64,000 bases of DNA from positions 124,001 through 188,000 of the forward strand of contig JAZUIN010000024.1 in assembly GCA_045642225.1 (NCBI GenBank), given 5' to 3'. Source of the stretch: RUG191 sp045642225 (lineage in GTDB: Bacteria; Bacillota; Clostridia; Lachnospirales; Lachnospiraceae). The translations under genes were made by a program, and so were the position numbers. This document shows, piece after piece, positions 9,545-17,872 of this stretch. The first letter of the stretch is position 1. Each line of letters begins with the position of its first letter. Below the pieces are notes generated by a model, which was not told where the DNA came from, did not search any database, and saw only the letters and a list, made by a program, of their open reading frames with translations.

Positions 9545-9573
9545 ATTTTACAACCCCGCCCTTAGTTTAGCAA
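9545..9573 (-). promoter_or_regulatory. Promoter of the PBP1A gene
   Basis: TTGCTA (9573-9568 read on the minus strand), a 17-base spacer and TAAAAT (9550-9545). The -10 box ends only six bases before the ATG at 9538, which puts the expected start of transcription at or next to the start codon. Confidence 0.6.
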
Positions 9574-9604
9574 CAAATATTACTTTTATTATGGGACTTT
9601 TGTT

Positions 9605-9613
9605 GATATAATG
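9605..9613 (+). promoter_or_regulatory. Extended -10 promoter of the aldolase-like gene
   Basis: TGATATAAT is an extended -10 element 58 bases upstream of the aldolase-like start codon. The -35 region is poor, as expected for extended -10 promoters. Confidence 0.45.
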
Positions 9614-9671
9614 TTTTTCGAACATAAATATTTAATCTTGGTTTTACAAGCCTACTACTTTAAGGAGTTAT

Positions 9672-10733
9672 ATGTATTATAGCAAAGCAGAAGCTGCTAA
9701 TTTAATAATAGATGCTTGCCACAAGCTTGTATCCGCCGGCTTAATCGCTAGAACTTGGGGAAATGTTAGTGCTAGACTAGACGCCAATACATTTCTTATT
9801 ACACCTAGCGGCAAAGGATACGACAGTCTACGCCCAGAAGATTTGGTTGAAGTGCAAGTCAACAACCTCGAGCCTGTAAGTAGTGGTGTTCCTAGTAGCG
9901 AAAAAGGTGTACACGGAATATCCTACCTCATCAGAAAAGATGTCAATTTTATTATTCACACACATCAAAGTTTTGCATCCTGCTTAAGTATTCTTGGCTC
10001 AAAACAACAAAATTCTTCCATCATTGGCTGCGACTATGGCTTGAATGGTTCACAAGCTTTAATAAATTCTGTAGGCCATGCTGTCAGAAAGCACAAATTG
10101 ACAAACGCCTTTTTAATGGCAAATCATGGTGCAATTTGCCTCGGCAAATCTTATGAAGAAGCATTTAATACATGTTTTGAGCTAGAAAAGACCTGCAAGG
10201 AAGAATTTATAAAACAATGTGGCGTATCATATATAGAAAATGAAGCTGCTATAAATGCTTTTGCTCAAAATGATCCAAAATGTCTCACTTCATACATCGA
10301 GAGTATAGACACCTCTAACGATTTATTTCTTATAAAAAGTCCTTACGCTTTAGAAATTAGTAAATACAAAGAGACATCTTATCCTTACATAGACGATTTT
10401 GCTCAAATTGCCGGTATAAGCATGAGAAATATAGATTCTACCGAAGAATTAAACCAAGCTTTAAGTTTTGATGCAACAAGCTTTAATTCTGACAATGTCT
10501 CTCCCCAAGCAAGTGTAGACATGTTACAACTACGTCAATGTGCCATCTTAAATAACAAAGGGATATTATGCATTTCTCCAAAGGACGAGCTTAATGCTCT
10601 AGCCCTAATTATAGAAAAACAATGTCAAGCTGCCTATTTCGCCAAACATTTTCCCAAAATAGACCCAATTTCTCCTGAAAATGCTAGACTTGATAGAGAA
10701 AAATACATTTCACATTATTCTAAACTAAAATAG
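9672..10733 (+). CDS. Class II aldolase/adducin-family protein
   Basis: A 353-residue protein, longer than the usual ~220 residues of class II aldolases such as FucA or RhaD. Residues ~1-205 form the class II aldolase/adducin domain: NVSARLD and ITPSGKGYDSLRPEDLVEV near the N-terminus, the metal-ligand region IIHTHQSFAS near 95-104, and NHGAICLG near 155. The extra ~145 residues form a second region that includes SYPYIDDFAQIAG and a C-terminal QCQAAYFAKHFPKID segment. The family cleaves or epimerises sugar phosphates with a divalent metal; I cannot tell the substrate. AAGGAG lies seven bases before the ATG. The gene stands alone on the plus strand and ends in a bidirectional terminator shared with recR. 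Confidence 0.8.
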   Translation: MYYSKAEAANLIIDACHKLVSAGLIARTWGNVSARLDANTFLITPSGKGYDSLRPEDLVEVQVNNLEPVSSGVPSSEKGVHGISYLIRKDVNFIIHTHQSFASCLSILGSKQQNSSIIGCDYGLNGSQALINSVGHAVRKHKLTNAFLMANHGAICLGKSYEEAFNTCFELEKTCKEEFIKQCGVSYIENEAAINAFAQNDPKCLTSYIESIDTSNDLFLIKSPYALEISKYKETSYPYIDDFAQIAGISMRNIDSTEELNQALSFDATSFNSDNVSPQASVDMLQLRQCAILNNKGILCISPKDELNALALIIEKQCQAAYFAKHFPKIDPISPENARLDREKYISHYSKLK

Positions 10734-10763
10734 TCTACCTTCTATAACAAGAAAGTAGACTAT
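10730..10763. terminator. Bidirectional terminator between the aldolase-like gene and recR
   Basis: Perfect 9-base arms ATAGTCTAC and GTAGACTAT enclose a further TTCT/AGAA pairing. T-rich tracts follow on both sides. The hairpin lies between two convergent genes and overlaps the aldolase stop codon. Confidence 0.75.
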
Positions 10764-10770
10764 TCTTATA

Positions 10771-11367
10771 TTATAATGATTTTCTGCCTTCTAAGGCTCT
10801 AAGCAAGGTTACTTCATCTATACACTCTAAATCGCCTCCTACCGGCACGCCAGATGCAATTCTTGACACCTTAATCCCTGTAGGCTTTACTAATTTGCTT
10901 ATGTACATCGCAGTTGCTTCACCCTCAGATGTTGAATTCGTTGCAATTATAACCTCTTCTACATCTCCTTCAAGCCTTACAAACAACTCTTTTAACCTTA
11001 TTTCATTAGGTCCAATGCCCTGCATTGGAGAAATAACACCATTTAACACGTGATATACACCATCATATTTCCCAGTTTTCTCATACGCGACCAAATCTCT
11101 TGTATCTTCTACAACCATGATAGTCTTTTTGTTACGTTTTTCACTCGCACATATAGGACATATTTCTTGATCTGTCAACGTAAAGCAAGATTTGCAGAAC
11201 TTAACATTTTCTCTTGCATTAATTATAGCATCGCTAAGTCCTTTTGCTCGATCGAGCGGCATATGCAAAATATGAAATGCAATTCTTTGTGCAGATTTAG
11301 AACCAATTCCAGGAAGAGTTGACAACTCTCCTATCAAATCACTTATTTGCTTACTATAATACTCCAT
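10771..11367 (-). CDS. recR: Recombination protein RecR
   Basis: A 198-residue RecR for the RecFOR repair pathway. It has an N-terminal HhH region (LPGIGSKSAQRIAFHIL), a four-cysteine zinc module (CKSCFTLTDQEICPIC), a Toprim domain starting IMVVEDTRDL, and the C-terminal GVPVGGDLECIDEVTLLRAL. Length and motif order match the family. It follows ybaB by nine bases in the conserved dnaX-ybaB-recR operon. Confidence 0.97.
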   Translation of the reverse strand: MEYYSKQISDLIGELSTLPGIGSKSAQRIAFHILHMPLDRAKGLSDAIINARENVKFCKSCFTLTDQEICPICASEKRNKKTIMVVEDTRDLVAYEKTGKYDGVYHVLNGVISPMQGIGPNEIRLKELFVRLEGDVEEVIIATNSTSEGEATAMYISKLVKPTGIKVSRIASGVPVGGDLECIDEVTLLRALEGRKSL

Positions 11368-11376
11368 ATTTCCTCA

Positions 11377-11724
11377 CTAGAAAGGCATGTTACCCATACC
11401 ACCTGTAATCTTTGACATTTCTGCTTGAGATTGCTCTTCCATAGTTCTTAGAGCTTCATTTGTTGCCGCCATAATAAGATCTTCAAGCATTTCAATATCA
11501 TCTGGATCTACTACTTCTGGATCCAACTTGATTTTTGTAACTTCTTTCTTACCAGAAACTGTTACCTCAACAGCACCGCCACCAGCCGATGCACTTACTT
11601 CTTTTTCCTCTAATTCTTTTGTAGCTTCCTCCATTTGACGCTGCATTTTTTGCGCCTGCTTCATCAATTGGTTCATATTAGGCATTCCGCCTCCACCACC
11701 AGGAAATCCACCTCTTCTTCCCAT
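11377..11724 (-). CDS. YbaB/EbfC-family nucleoid-associated protein
   Basis: A 115-residue protein with the YbaB/EbfC fold signature: MNQLMKQAQKMQRQMEEA, a Val/Gly-rich middle (GGGAVEVTVSGKKEV), then KLDPEVVDPDDIEMLEDLI. The family forms small DNA-binding dimers. An N-terminal glycine-rich MGRRGGFPGGGGG tail is typical of Clostridia. It lies between dnaX and recR, its usual position. Confidence 0.95.
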   Translation of the reverse strand: MGRRGGFPGGGGGMPNMNQLMKQAQKMQRQMEEATKELEEKEVSASAGGGAVEVTVSGKKEVTKIKLDPEVVDPDDIEMLEDLIMAATNEALRTMEEQSQAEMSKITGGMGNMPF

Positions 11725-11739
11725 ATCTATAGTTACCTC

Positions 11740-13371
11740 CTAATTATTATTTTGTGTTATCTCAAAATCTAAATTTTTCATTATATTCTTAGATTTTAAT
11801 TCATTTCTAAAATCAAGCGCGTGCGCACCCTTTAAAATACTAGCGTCCTCACCCGTAACAGCTTCAACCTCGACCTTTTTGCCTATAACCTTAAGAATAG
11901 CTTCTTCTATCGATTCTACAAAGAAACGGTCTTCTCTTTGCATTGCTTCCATAAATTGACTTAACGCTTTATTCTCATCCATTTTATTCGCTACAAATTG
12001 AAGCTTTCCACTATTTTCTTTGTAAGAAATGCCTCTAGTATTGGTCAACAAATTTTTAACCATAGGATTTTCTATCTGAGGTATTATCGAATGAAAATTA
12101 TCCGCAACCTCCTGAATATCTTCTGACAAAGCCATTGGCGGCTCCTGTGGTTCACTAGCATTTCCTATAAATCCATTACTAACAGGCGCTTGCACAACAT
12201 TTACCGACTTTATAGCACCACTAGCTATTTCTTGCTCCATATCGTCTAAACGCTGCATTACAGAGCTCATATCCGTCTCCATTGCAGGCTTACACATCTT
12301 AATCAACGCAATTTCCACTAAGACTCTCTTACCGGTTGCATACTTAATCTGATTCGAAAGCTCTGATAATATCCTAATATATCTCATCACTTCGTTATCG
12401 TCAGTCATTTCAGCTTCCTCTCGAAGAAGCTTCAAATTATCCGTGGAAATGTCTAACACATCCTCCATGTCGCTTGAGCTTTTTATTAGCAAAAGATTCC
12501 TTAGATACCAAGTAAAATCAATAATAAATTGGCCAATCTCTCTACCTTGTTGTATAATCTCTTCTACAATTCCAATCGAGCCGACTATGTTTTTATCATT
12601 TACATTTCTAAGAAGTCTTGAGAAAATCTCTGTATCAACAGCTCCCAAGCAAGCTAATACATTGTCATAAGTTAGCTTTTCACCCAAATAAAATGCTATA
12701 CACTGATCTAACAAACTAAGCGCATCACGCATTGAACCATCAGCAACTTTAGCTATATATCTAATCGCTTTCTCTTCTACTTCTATTCCTTCTCTTGATA
12801 TAAGATCTTCTAATCGATTAGATATTGTATCAATTGTAATTCTCTTAAAATCATAACGTTGACATCTAGAAAGGATTGTAATTGGTATTTTATGAACCTC
12901 TGTAGTTGCCAAAATAAATATCACATAACTAGGAGGCTCCTCTAAAGTCTTAAGAAGCGCATTAAATGCTGCTGTAGAAAGCATGTGCACCTCATCAATT
13001 ATATATACACGATACTTTCCCTCAGTTGGAGGATATTGCACCTCCTCAACAATTTGACGTATAGCTTCTACACTATTGTTACTAGCCGCGTCGAATTCAA
13101 CTACATTAACCGACGCGCCTTCATTTATGCTTTTACAAACAGTGCATTCATTACATGGACTTCCTTCAACTAAATTTTCACAATTAACCGCCTTCGCTAA
13201 TATCTTTGCAACGGTAGTCTTACCCGTTCCTCTTGTTCCGGTAAAAAGATATGCGTGTCCTATACGTTGATTCAATATTTGATTTTTTAAAGTTGTAACT
13301 ATATGGTCTTGACCTTTAACTTCATCAAAATCGCTAGGTCTAAACTTTCTATAAAGCGCTGTATAAGACAC
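11740..13371 (-). CDS. dnaX: DNA polymerase III subunit gamma/tau
   Basis: A 543-residue clamp-loader ATPase. It has Walker A GTRGTGKTT, a zinc module (CENLVEGSPCNECTVC), Walker B IIDEVHMLS, the sensor-1 region ATTEVHKIP and the arginine finger SRCQRYDF. The C-terminal ~180 residues form the variable tau-like region. The start codon is GTG at 13371, with AAGGAG seven bases upstream. No frameshift site for a separate gamma form was noticed. First gene of dnaX-ybaB-recR. Confidence 0.96.
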   Translation of the reverse strand: MSYTALYRKFRPSDFDEVKGQDHIVTTLKNQILNQRIGHAYLFTGTRGTGKTTVAKILAKAVNCENLVEGSPCNECTVCKSINEGASVNVVEFDAASNNSVEAIRQIVEEVQYPPTEGKYRVYIIDEVHMLSTAAFNALLKTLEEPPSYVIFILATTEVHKIPITILSRCQRYDFKRITIDTISNRLEDLISREGIEVEEKAIRYIAKVADGSMRDALSLLDQCIAFYLGEKLTYDNVLACLGAVDTEIFSRLLRNVNDKNIVGSIGIVEEIIQQGREIGQFIIDFTWYLRNLLLIKSSSDMEDVLDISTDNLKLLREEAEMTDDNEVMRYIRILSELSNQIKYATGKRVLVEIALIKMCKPAMETDMSSVMQRLDDMEQEIASGAIKSVNVVQAPVSNGFIGNASEPQEPPMALSEDIQEVADNFHSIIPQIENPMVKNLLTNTRGISYKENSGKLQFVANKMDENKALSQFMEAMQREDRFFVESIEEAILKVIGKKVEVEAVTGEDASILKGAHALDFRNELKSKNIMKNLDFEITQNNN

Positions 13372-13392
13372 CTTTAATCTCCTTCGATATTA

Positions 13393-13419
13393 AAAGCCCA
13401 CTAGATTATAGCGGGCTTT
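13393..13419 (-). terminator. Terminator after the tocopherol-cyclase-like gene
   Basis: On the minus strand AAAGCCCGCT and AGTGGGCTTT form a 10-pair stem (one G-T) with a 7-base loop, ending in TTTAAT. It lies between the stop at 13429 and the dnaX ribosome site, so it ends the pgm-GT2-13429 transcript. Confidence 0.8.
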
Positions 13420-13428
13420 ATCACTAAT

Positions 13429-15063
13429 TTACTCTGAATCTGCTTCGCCGTATTCACAGCCACAATTCTTGACATCGATATAATCTACTAATTTCCAGTC
13501 ACTGTCCATAAGCCCCCTCTCATAAATCTTGATGTAGCCAATACCTGTACCGCCGCACCATAATTTATTGTGAAGCTTTTTACCATTTGGTGCTTCGTAA
13601 TTATTAAATATCATATCCTTCTTTGGACAAGAAATGGATGTATACATCTTATATCCTGGAACTTCTTGAATCACCTTCCAAGTGACATTATTCTTACCTT
13701 CTACCACCTTAAATTGTGTCTTTGGTAATGTCCATGGCCTAGAGAAATTAAACTCTAATGGTTTTCCTTCATACCACAAAGCACCTAACAATTTATCTTC
13801 GATTGTAATATCACCAATCTTTGGAGCGCCTCCTCCGATATCAAACGCAGAATTTTCTAATTGTTTTTCCGAAATTCTACTGTATAAATTATTTGAAGAC
13901 AACCAAACCCATGTAGATGTATAATCTTTACCCCAGTTTTTGTCTGCATATCCATAACAATCTTCTGGTCTTACTTCATATTCGTCTTTTCCAAGTTTAA
14001 CAGTTCCTGAAAATGCTGTTTTCATACCTTCTGCATGCCAATACATTTCAAATGAATTAGCATCTCTTAATGGCTTACTTGCACCATATCCAACGTTATA
14101 AGCAATCTGTTTATCAACTGTCAAATCCCAAGACATTGAGCCACCATCGCACATATATTCAGGATGTGCTGCGGCATCTTTCTTTGTCAATTTGATGTTA
14201 CCTACTATTTTCTCTTCTGTACATAAACATTTTCCTGCTTTAATAGATAGTTGGTCTTCTTCTACTTCAACTTCACTCCATGGATAAAATCTATGTAATT
14301 GAACAGGTTTTTCACCAAAAGCTCCTGCTTTAACCATCATGTATGAAGGCTTAATACCAGCCTCCTTATTTTCTGGCAATTGTCCATAGATTACTTCGCT
14401 TCCGCCAAGCGCAGGATTAATCATAAAATATTCTACAAAAAATGTTTTAGCTTCACCTGTTTCCTTGTGATAACCAGTAAATGAATGCCATAACCAATCA
14501 TATCCATTCTCAGCCAAATCACCTTTTAACATACAAACATCTCTAGATGGATCAGATTCATTAAAACCATTTTGATATTTTTCGCCATAGCTTTTATATA
14601 ATTCTTCAAAGTAACCTTTTGCATCATCTACTTTTTCAGAAAATTCAGCCTTTTTTTCGTCGAGCTTTTCAGAAACTTCTTCTTTCTTCTCGTCAAATTT
14701 CTCTGTTACTTCGGCCTTTTTCTCGTCAAACTTCTCTGTTACTTCGGCCTTCTTCTCGTCAAACTTCTCTGTTACTTCGGCTTTCTTCTCATCGAACTTC
14801 TCTGTTACTTCGGCTTTCTTCTCATCGAACTTCTCTGTTGCTTCAGCTTTCTTCTCATCGAACTTCTCTGTTACTTCAGCCTTTTTCTCGTCGAACTTCT
14901 CTTTAACCAAAATAGCCTTTTCAGAAATAATTTCTTTTGCTTCAGCACCCTTTTCTAAAACAACATTTCTAGCTTCAGCTGTCTTTTCTTTGATCTCATC
15001 AACCTTATTAGTTTCTTCAACTACAGTCTCTTCTTCAAATGCTGATTCTTCAAGTGTATTCAT
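13429..15063 (-). CDS. Tocopherol-cyclase-like protein with N-terminal hendecad repeat
   Basis: A 544-residue protein from the ATG at 15063, with GGGAGG nine bases upstream; an in-frame TTG at 15081 overlaps that site and is less likely. Residues 1-150 are highly charged and carry eight 11-residue repeats of the form EKFDEKKAEVT, which should form a long amphipathic helix or coiled coil. Residues ~165-540 resemble the tocopherol cyclase/CrtC-like beta-barrel family: DWLWHSFTGYH, FFVEYFMINP and YGYADKNWGKDYTSTWVWL. There is no signal peptide. It ends an operon with a polyprenyl-sugar GT2 and a phosphohexomutase, but its role there is unknown. The cyclase name reflects fold similarity; true tocopherol synthesis is not expected in an anaerobic Firmicute. 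Confidence 0.72.
   Translation of the reverse strand: MNTLEESAFEEETVVEETNKVDEIKEKTAEARNVVLEKGAEAKEIISEKAILVKEKFDEKKAEVTEKFDEKKAEATEKFDEKKAEVTEKFDEKKAEVTEKFDEKKAEVTEKFDEKKAEVTEKFDEKKEEVSEKLDEKKAEFSEKVDDAKGYFEELYKSYGEKYQNGFNESDPSRDVCMLKGDLAENGYDWLWHSFTGYHKETGEAKTFFVEYFMINPALGGSEVIYGQLPENKEAGIKPSYMMVKAGAFGEKPVQLHRFYPWSEVEVEEDQLSIKAGKCLCTEEKIVGNIKLTKKDAAAHPEYMCDGGSMSWDLTVDKQIAYNVGYGASKPLRDANSFEMYWHAEGMKTAFSGTVKLGKDEYEVRPEDCYGYADKNWGKDYTSTWVWLSSNNLYSRISEKQLENSAFDIGGGAPKIGDITIEDKLLGALWYEGKPLEFNFSRPWTLPKTQFKVVEGKNNVTWKVIQEVPGYKMYTSISCPKKDMIFNNYEAPNGKKLHNKLWCGGTGIGYIKIYERGLMDSDWKLVDYIDVKNCGCEYGEADSE
14638..14901 (-). repeat. 33-base coding tandem repeat, eight units
   Basis: Eight consecutive 33-base units encode residues 55-142 of the tocopherol-cyclase-like protein. 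Four units are identical at the protein level in the middle, and units at the edges have diverged (EKLDEKKAEFS, then the partial EKVDDAKG). Near-identical DNA in the central units makes copy-number change by slippage or recombination possible. Confidence 0.9.
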
Positions 15064-15102
15064 CTCATTTACCTCCCGCAACTCTTATATAGTTTATAAG
15101 TA

Positions 15103-16053
15103 CTACTTTTTTGCCCCAATTTTCTCTTCTTCAACTAAATACAAAGGTCTTCTTTTTGTCTCTAGGTATGTTTTACCTAAATATTGACCAATAATACCTA
15201 TACAAAATAGCTGTATACCAGAAACAAAAAGCATTATACAAACCATACTTGGCCAACCGCTAGTCGGATCACCAAAAGCAAGCTTTCTAACAACAATTAC
15301 TATTATTGAAATAATAGAAATCAACGTAAACACAACACCTGTAACGCTTGCAATAGTAAGCGGTGCCGTAGAAAATGCCACAATACCATCTAATGCATAT
15401 ACAAACAGTTTCCAGAAAGACCACTTTGTTTCACCAGCAGCTCTTTCAACATTTTCATACTCAAGCCATTCCTTCTTAAATCCGACCCAGCCGAAAATAC
15501 CTTTAGAAAATCTATTGTATTCTCCCATGCTAAGTATCGCATTTACAACCTTACGATTCATAAGCTGAAAATCTCTTGCACCATCAACAACTTCTGTATG
15601 ACTAATTCTATCCATTATTCGATAAAACATTCTAGCAAAGAAAGATCTAATTGGTGGCTCTCCTTTACGAGTAACCCTTCTAGAGCCGACACAATCACAA
15701 TTCTTTGTTGTCACTATCTCTAGCATTTCTGGCAAAAGCGCTGGGGGGTCTTGCAAATCAGCATCTAATATTGCAACGTAGTCGCCCACCGCATTTTCTA
15801 GTCCTGCATATATGGCTGACTCTTTCCCAAAGTTTCTAGAAAAAGACACAAAATGCACTCTATCATCTTTATCTGCAAGCTCATGAACTACTTTCATAGT
15901 TCCATCTTTAGAACCATCGTCTATAAATAAAAATTCAATGTCAACTTCCTTCATAGTATCCGTAACCTTGCAAGCTTCCTCATAGAAAATAGGAAGCGCT
16001 TCTTCTTCATTATAGCAAGGCACTACTAAGGATAATATTTTTTTATCACTCAT
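15103..16053 (-). CDS. GT2 glycosyltransferase, GtrB/DPM type with two C-terminal helices
   Basis: A 316-residue protein. The N-terminal GT-A domain has VVPCYNEEEALP, FIDDGSKDGT and the metal-binding region AILDADLQDPP. Two membrane helices follow at about residues 230-255 and 265-290. This architecture is that of GtrB/YkcC-type enzymes that transfer a hexose from a nucleotide sugar to polyprenyl phosphate on the inner face of the membrane. The start ATG overlaps the stop of the phosphohexomutase gene by one base, so supply of an activated sugar is likely coupled. The donor is not evident from sequence; UDP-glucose or GDP-mannose are both plausible. Confidence 0.85.
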   Translation of the reverse strand: MSDKKILSLVVPCYNEEEALPIFYEEACKVTDTMKEVDIEFLFIDDGSKDGTMKVVHELADKDDRVHFVSFSRNFGKESAIYAGLENAVGDYVAILDADLQDPPALLPEMLEIVTTKNCDCVGSRRVTRKGEPPIRSFFARMFYRIMDRISHTEVVDGARDFQLMNRKVVNAILSMGEYNRFSKGIFGWVGFKKEWLEYENVERAAGETKWSFWKLFVYALDGIVAFSTAPLTIASVTGVVFTLISIISIIVIVVRKLAFGDPTSGWPSMVCIMLFVSGIQLFCIGIIGQYLGKTYLETKRRPLYLVEEEKIGAKK

Positions 16054-17777
16054 TAAGAAAACATCTCCAATAAATCATTCTTTAAAATTTCTAGCTTCTT
16101 TTCCGAATCCTCAATAGATTCTCCCTTTACACCAAAATAGAATTTAATCTTTGGTTCTGTACCAGAAGGTCTAATGCATGCCCAAGCATTATTCTCTAAT
16201 TCATAATAAAGTACATTTGAATTAGGAAGTCCTGTTGCTGTTACTTCTCCTGTTGCAAGTTCTTTTCTAGTATCTGCCTTGTAATCTCTAACAGCGATAA
16301 CCTTAAGTCCACCTAATACTGAAGGAGTGTTTTCTCTTGCGCCTGTCATCATTTCTTGAATCTTAGCTGCGCCGTCCATTCCCTTAAGTTCGATAGGTGT
16401 TTGACCTTCCTTGAAATATCCATATTTCTCATACATATCAAGCATTGCATCCCACAAGGTCTTTCCTTGATTCTTGTAATATGATGCAACCTCACAAAGC
16501 ATCATTACTGCTACGCAAGCGTCCTTATCTCTCGCATAAGTACCAGCTAAACAACCATAACTTTCTTCCAAGCCAAATACATAATTATTTGATCCTATCT
16601 CTTCAAATATCTTAATTTGCTCACCAATATATTTAAATCCTGTAAGAACCTCTACAAGTTTTACATTAAATGAAGCTGCAATAACCTTAGCCATATCTGT
16701 TGTAACAATTGTTTCAACAAGTGCTGGATTAGCAGGCATTGTATTAGTTGCTTCTCTTTCTTTAAGGATATATTCTGCAATAAGCATTCCAGACATATTT
16801 CCTGTAAATGAAACATATTCTCCAGTAGCAGTATCCTTACAATATACTCCTAATCTGTCAGCATCAGGATCAGTTGCAAGAACAATATCAGCATCCTTTT
16901 CCTTAGCTAGTTTAATTGCTAATTCAAACGCCTTTGGTGATTCAGGATTTGGATATGCTACTGTAGGGAAGTTACCGTCTGGCTTCTCTTGTTCTGGAAC
17001 AACATATACATTTTCAAAGCCAAGCTCCTCTAGTACTCTTGTTACAGGAACAAGACCTGTGCCATGAAGTGGTGTATATACAATCTTAATATCCTTAGCC
17101 ATATCTTTAATAATTTCAGGATGAATTGATTGTGCCTTTACTTCCTTAATATATGCATCATCAACCTCTTTACCAATAGTATTATATAACCCTTTAGCTG
17201 TTGCATCTTCTTCACTCATAGTTTTTACTTGACTAAAGTCTGTAACAGCTGCAACCTCTGCCAAAATGTTATTATCGTGAGGTGGTGTAATCTGTGCACC
17301 ATCTTCCCAATATACTTTGTATCCATTGTATTCTCTAGGGTTATGGCTAGCAGTCACATTAATTCCTGCTGTACAACCTAAGTATCTTACTGCAAATGAT
17401 AACTCTGGAGTTGGTCTAAGAGTATCAAATCTATATGTCTTAATACCATTAGCATTTAGACAAAGAGCTGCTTCCTTAGCAAACTCAGGTGACATAATTC
17501 TTGAATCAAATGCAATGGCAACACCCTTGTCCTGTGCACCTTGCTTAACAATATAATTAGCAAGTCCTTGTGTTGCTTGACGTACAGTATAAATATTCAT
17601 TCTGTTAGTGCCAGCACCAATCACTCCTCTAAGTCCACCTGTACCAAACTCTAAACTTCTATAAAATCTATCCTCAATCTCTTTCTCATTTCCAAGAAGA
17701 TTAGCAAGCTCTCCTCTTGTATCTTCATCAAAATAAGGATCTGTACTCCATTTATTAAATTCTTCTTTGTATCCCAT
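16053..17777 (-). CDS. Phosphohexomutase (phosphoglucomutase/phosphomannomutase)
   Basis: A 574-residue alpha-D-phosphohexomutase that interconverts hexose-1- and hexose-6-phosphates. It has the catalytic phosphoserine loop TASHNPREYNGYK, the metal loop DPDADRLG, the sugar-binding GLEESYG and the phosphate-binding RPSGTEPKIKFYF. GGAGG precedes the ATG. The neighbouring GDP-mannose pyrophosphorylases suggest it supplies mannose-1-phosphate, but the length and sequence match the PgcA-like group that also works on glucose, so both are possible. Confidence 0.9.
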   Translation of the reverse strand: MGYKEEFNKWSTDPYFDEDTRGELANLLGNEKEIEDRFYRSLEFGTGGLRGVIGAGTNRMNIYTVRQATQGLANYIVKQGAQDKGVAIAFDSRIMSPEFAKEAALCLNANGIKTYRFDTLRPTPELSFAVRYLGCTAGINVTASHNPREYNGYKVYWEDGAQITPPHDNNILAEVAAVTDFSQVKTMSEEDATAKGLYNTIGKEVDDAYIKEVKAQSIHPEIIKDMAKDIKIVYTPLHGTGLVPVTRVLEELGFENVYVVPEQEKPDGNFPTVAYPNPESPKAFELAIKLAKEKDADIVLATDPDADRLGVYCKDTATGEYVSFTGNMSGMLIAEYILKEREATNTMPANPALVETIVTTDMAKVIAASFNVKLVEVLTGFKYIGEQIKIFEEIGSNNYVFGLEESYGCLAGTYARDKDACVAVMMLCEVASYYKNQGKTLWDAMLDMYEKYGYFKEGQTPIELKGMDGAAKIQEMMTGARENTPSVLGGLKVIAVRDYKADTRKELATGEVTATGLPNSNVLYYELENNAWACIRPSGTEPKIKFYFGVKGESIEDSEKKLEILKNDLLEMFS

Positions 17778-17806
17778 ATTGCACCTCCATATATTAAACT
17801 TATTTT

Positions 17807-17815
17807 ATTATACCA
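17807..17815 (-). promoter_or_regulatory. Extended -10 promoter of the phosphohexomutase operon
   Basis: Read on the minus strand this is TGGTATAAT, an extended -10 directly downstream of the manC terminator and 30 bases before the pgm ATG. The -35 region is weak. Confidence 0.5.
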
Positions 17816-17826
17816 AATAGTAAGAA

Positions 17827-17854
17827 AAAAAGGCAGATAAAAATCCACCTTTTT
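17827..17854 (-). terminator. Terminator of the manC operon
   Basis: AAAAAGG and CCTTTTT arms with an inner GAT/ATC pairing form a hairpin. On the minus strand it is followed by a run of seven T. It lies 19 bases past the manC stop codon. Confidence 0.8.
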
Positions 17855-17872
17855 GACTAAAATTTTATTAAA

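Noticed and set aside
13372..13428. SRP RNA gene next to dnaX, as in some Firmicutes
   Set aside because: The gap is only 57 bases and is filled by a terminator and the dnaX ribosome site.
14638..14901. CRISPR-like periodic repeat
   Set aside because: The repeats are 33 bases without spacers, in frame and coding, so this is a protein repeat.
14619..14906. Plus-strand frame rich in SSRxTSLLLRL repeats
   Set aside because: It is the antisense reading of the 33-base repeat in the tocopherol-cyclase-like gene.
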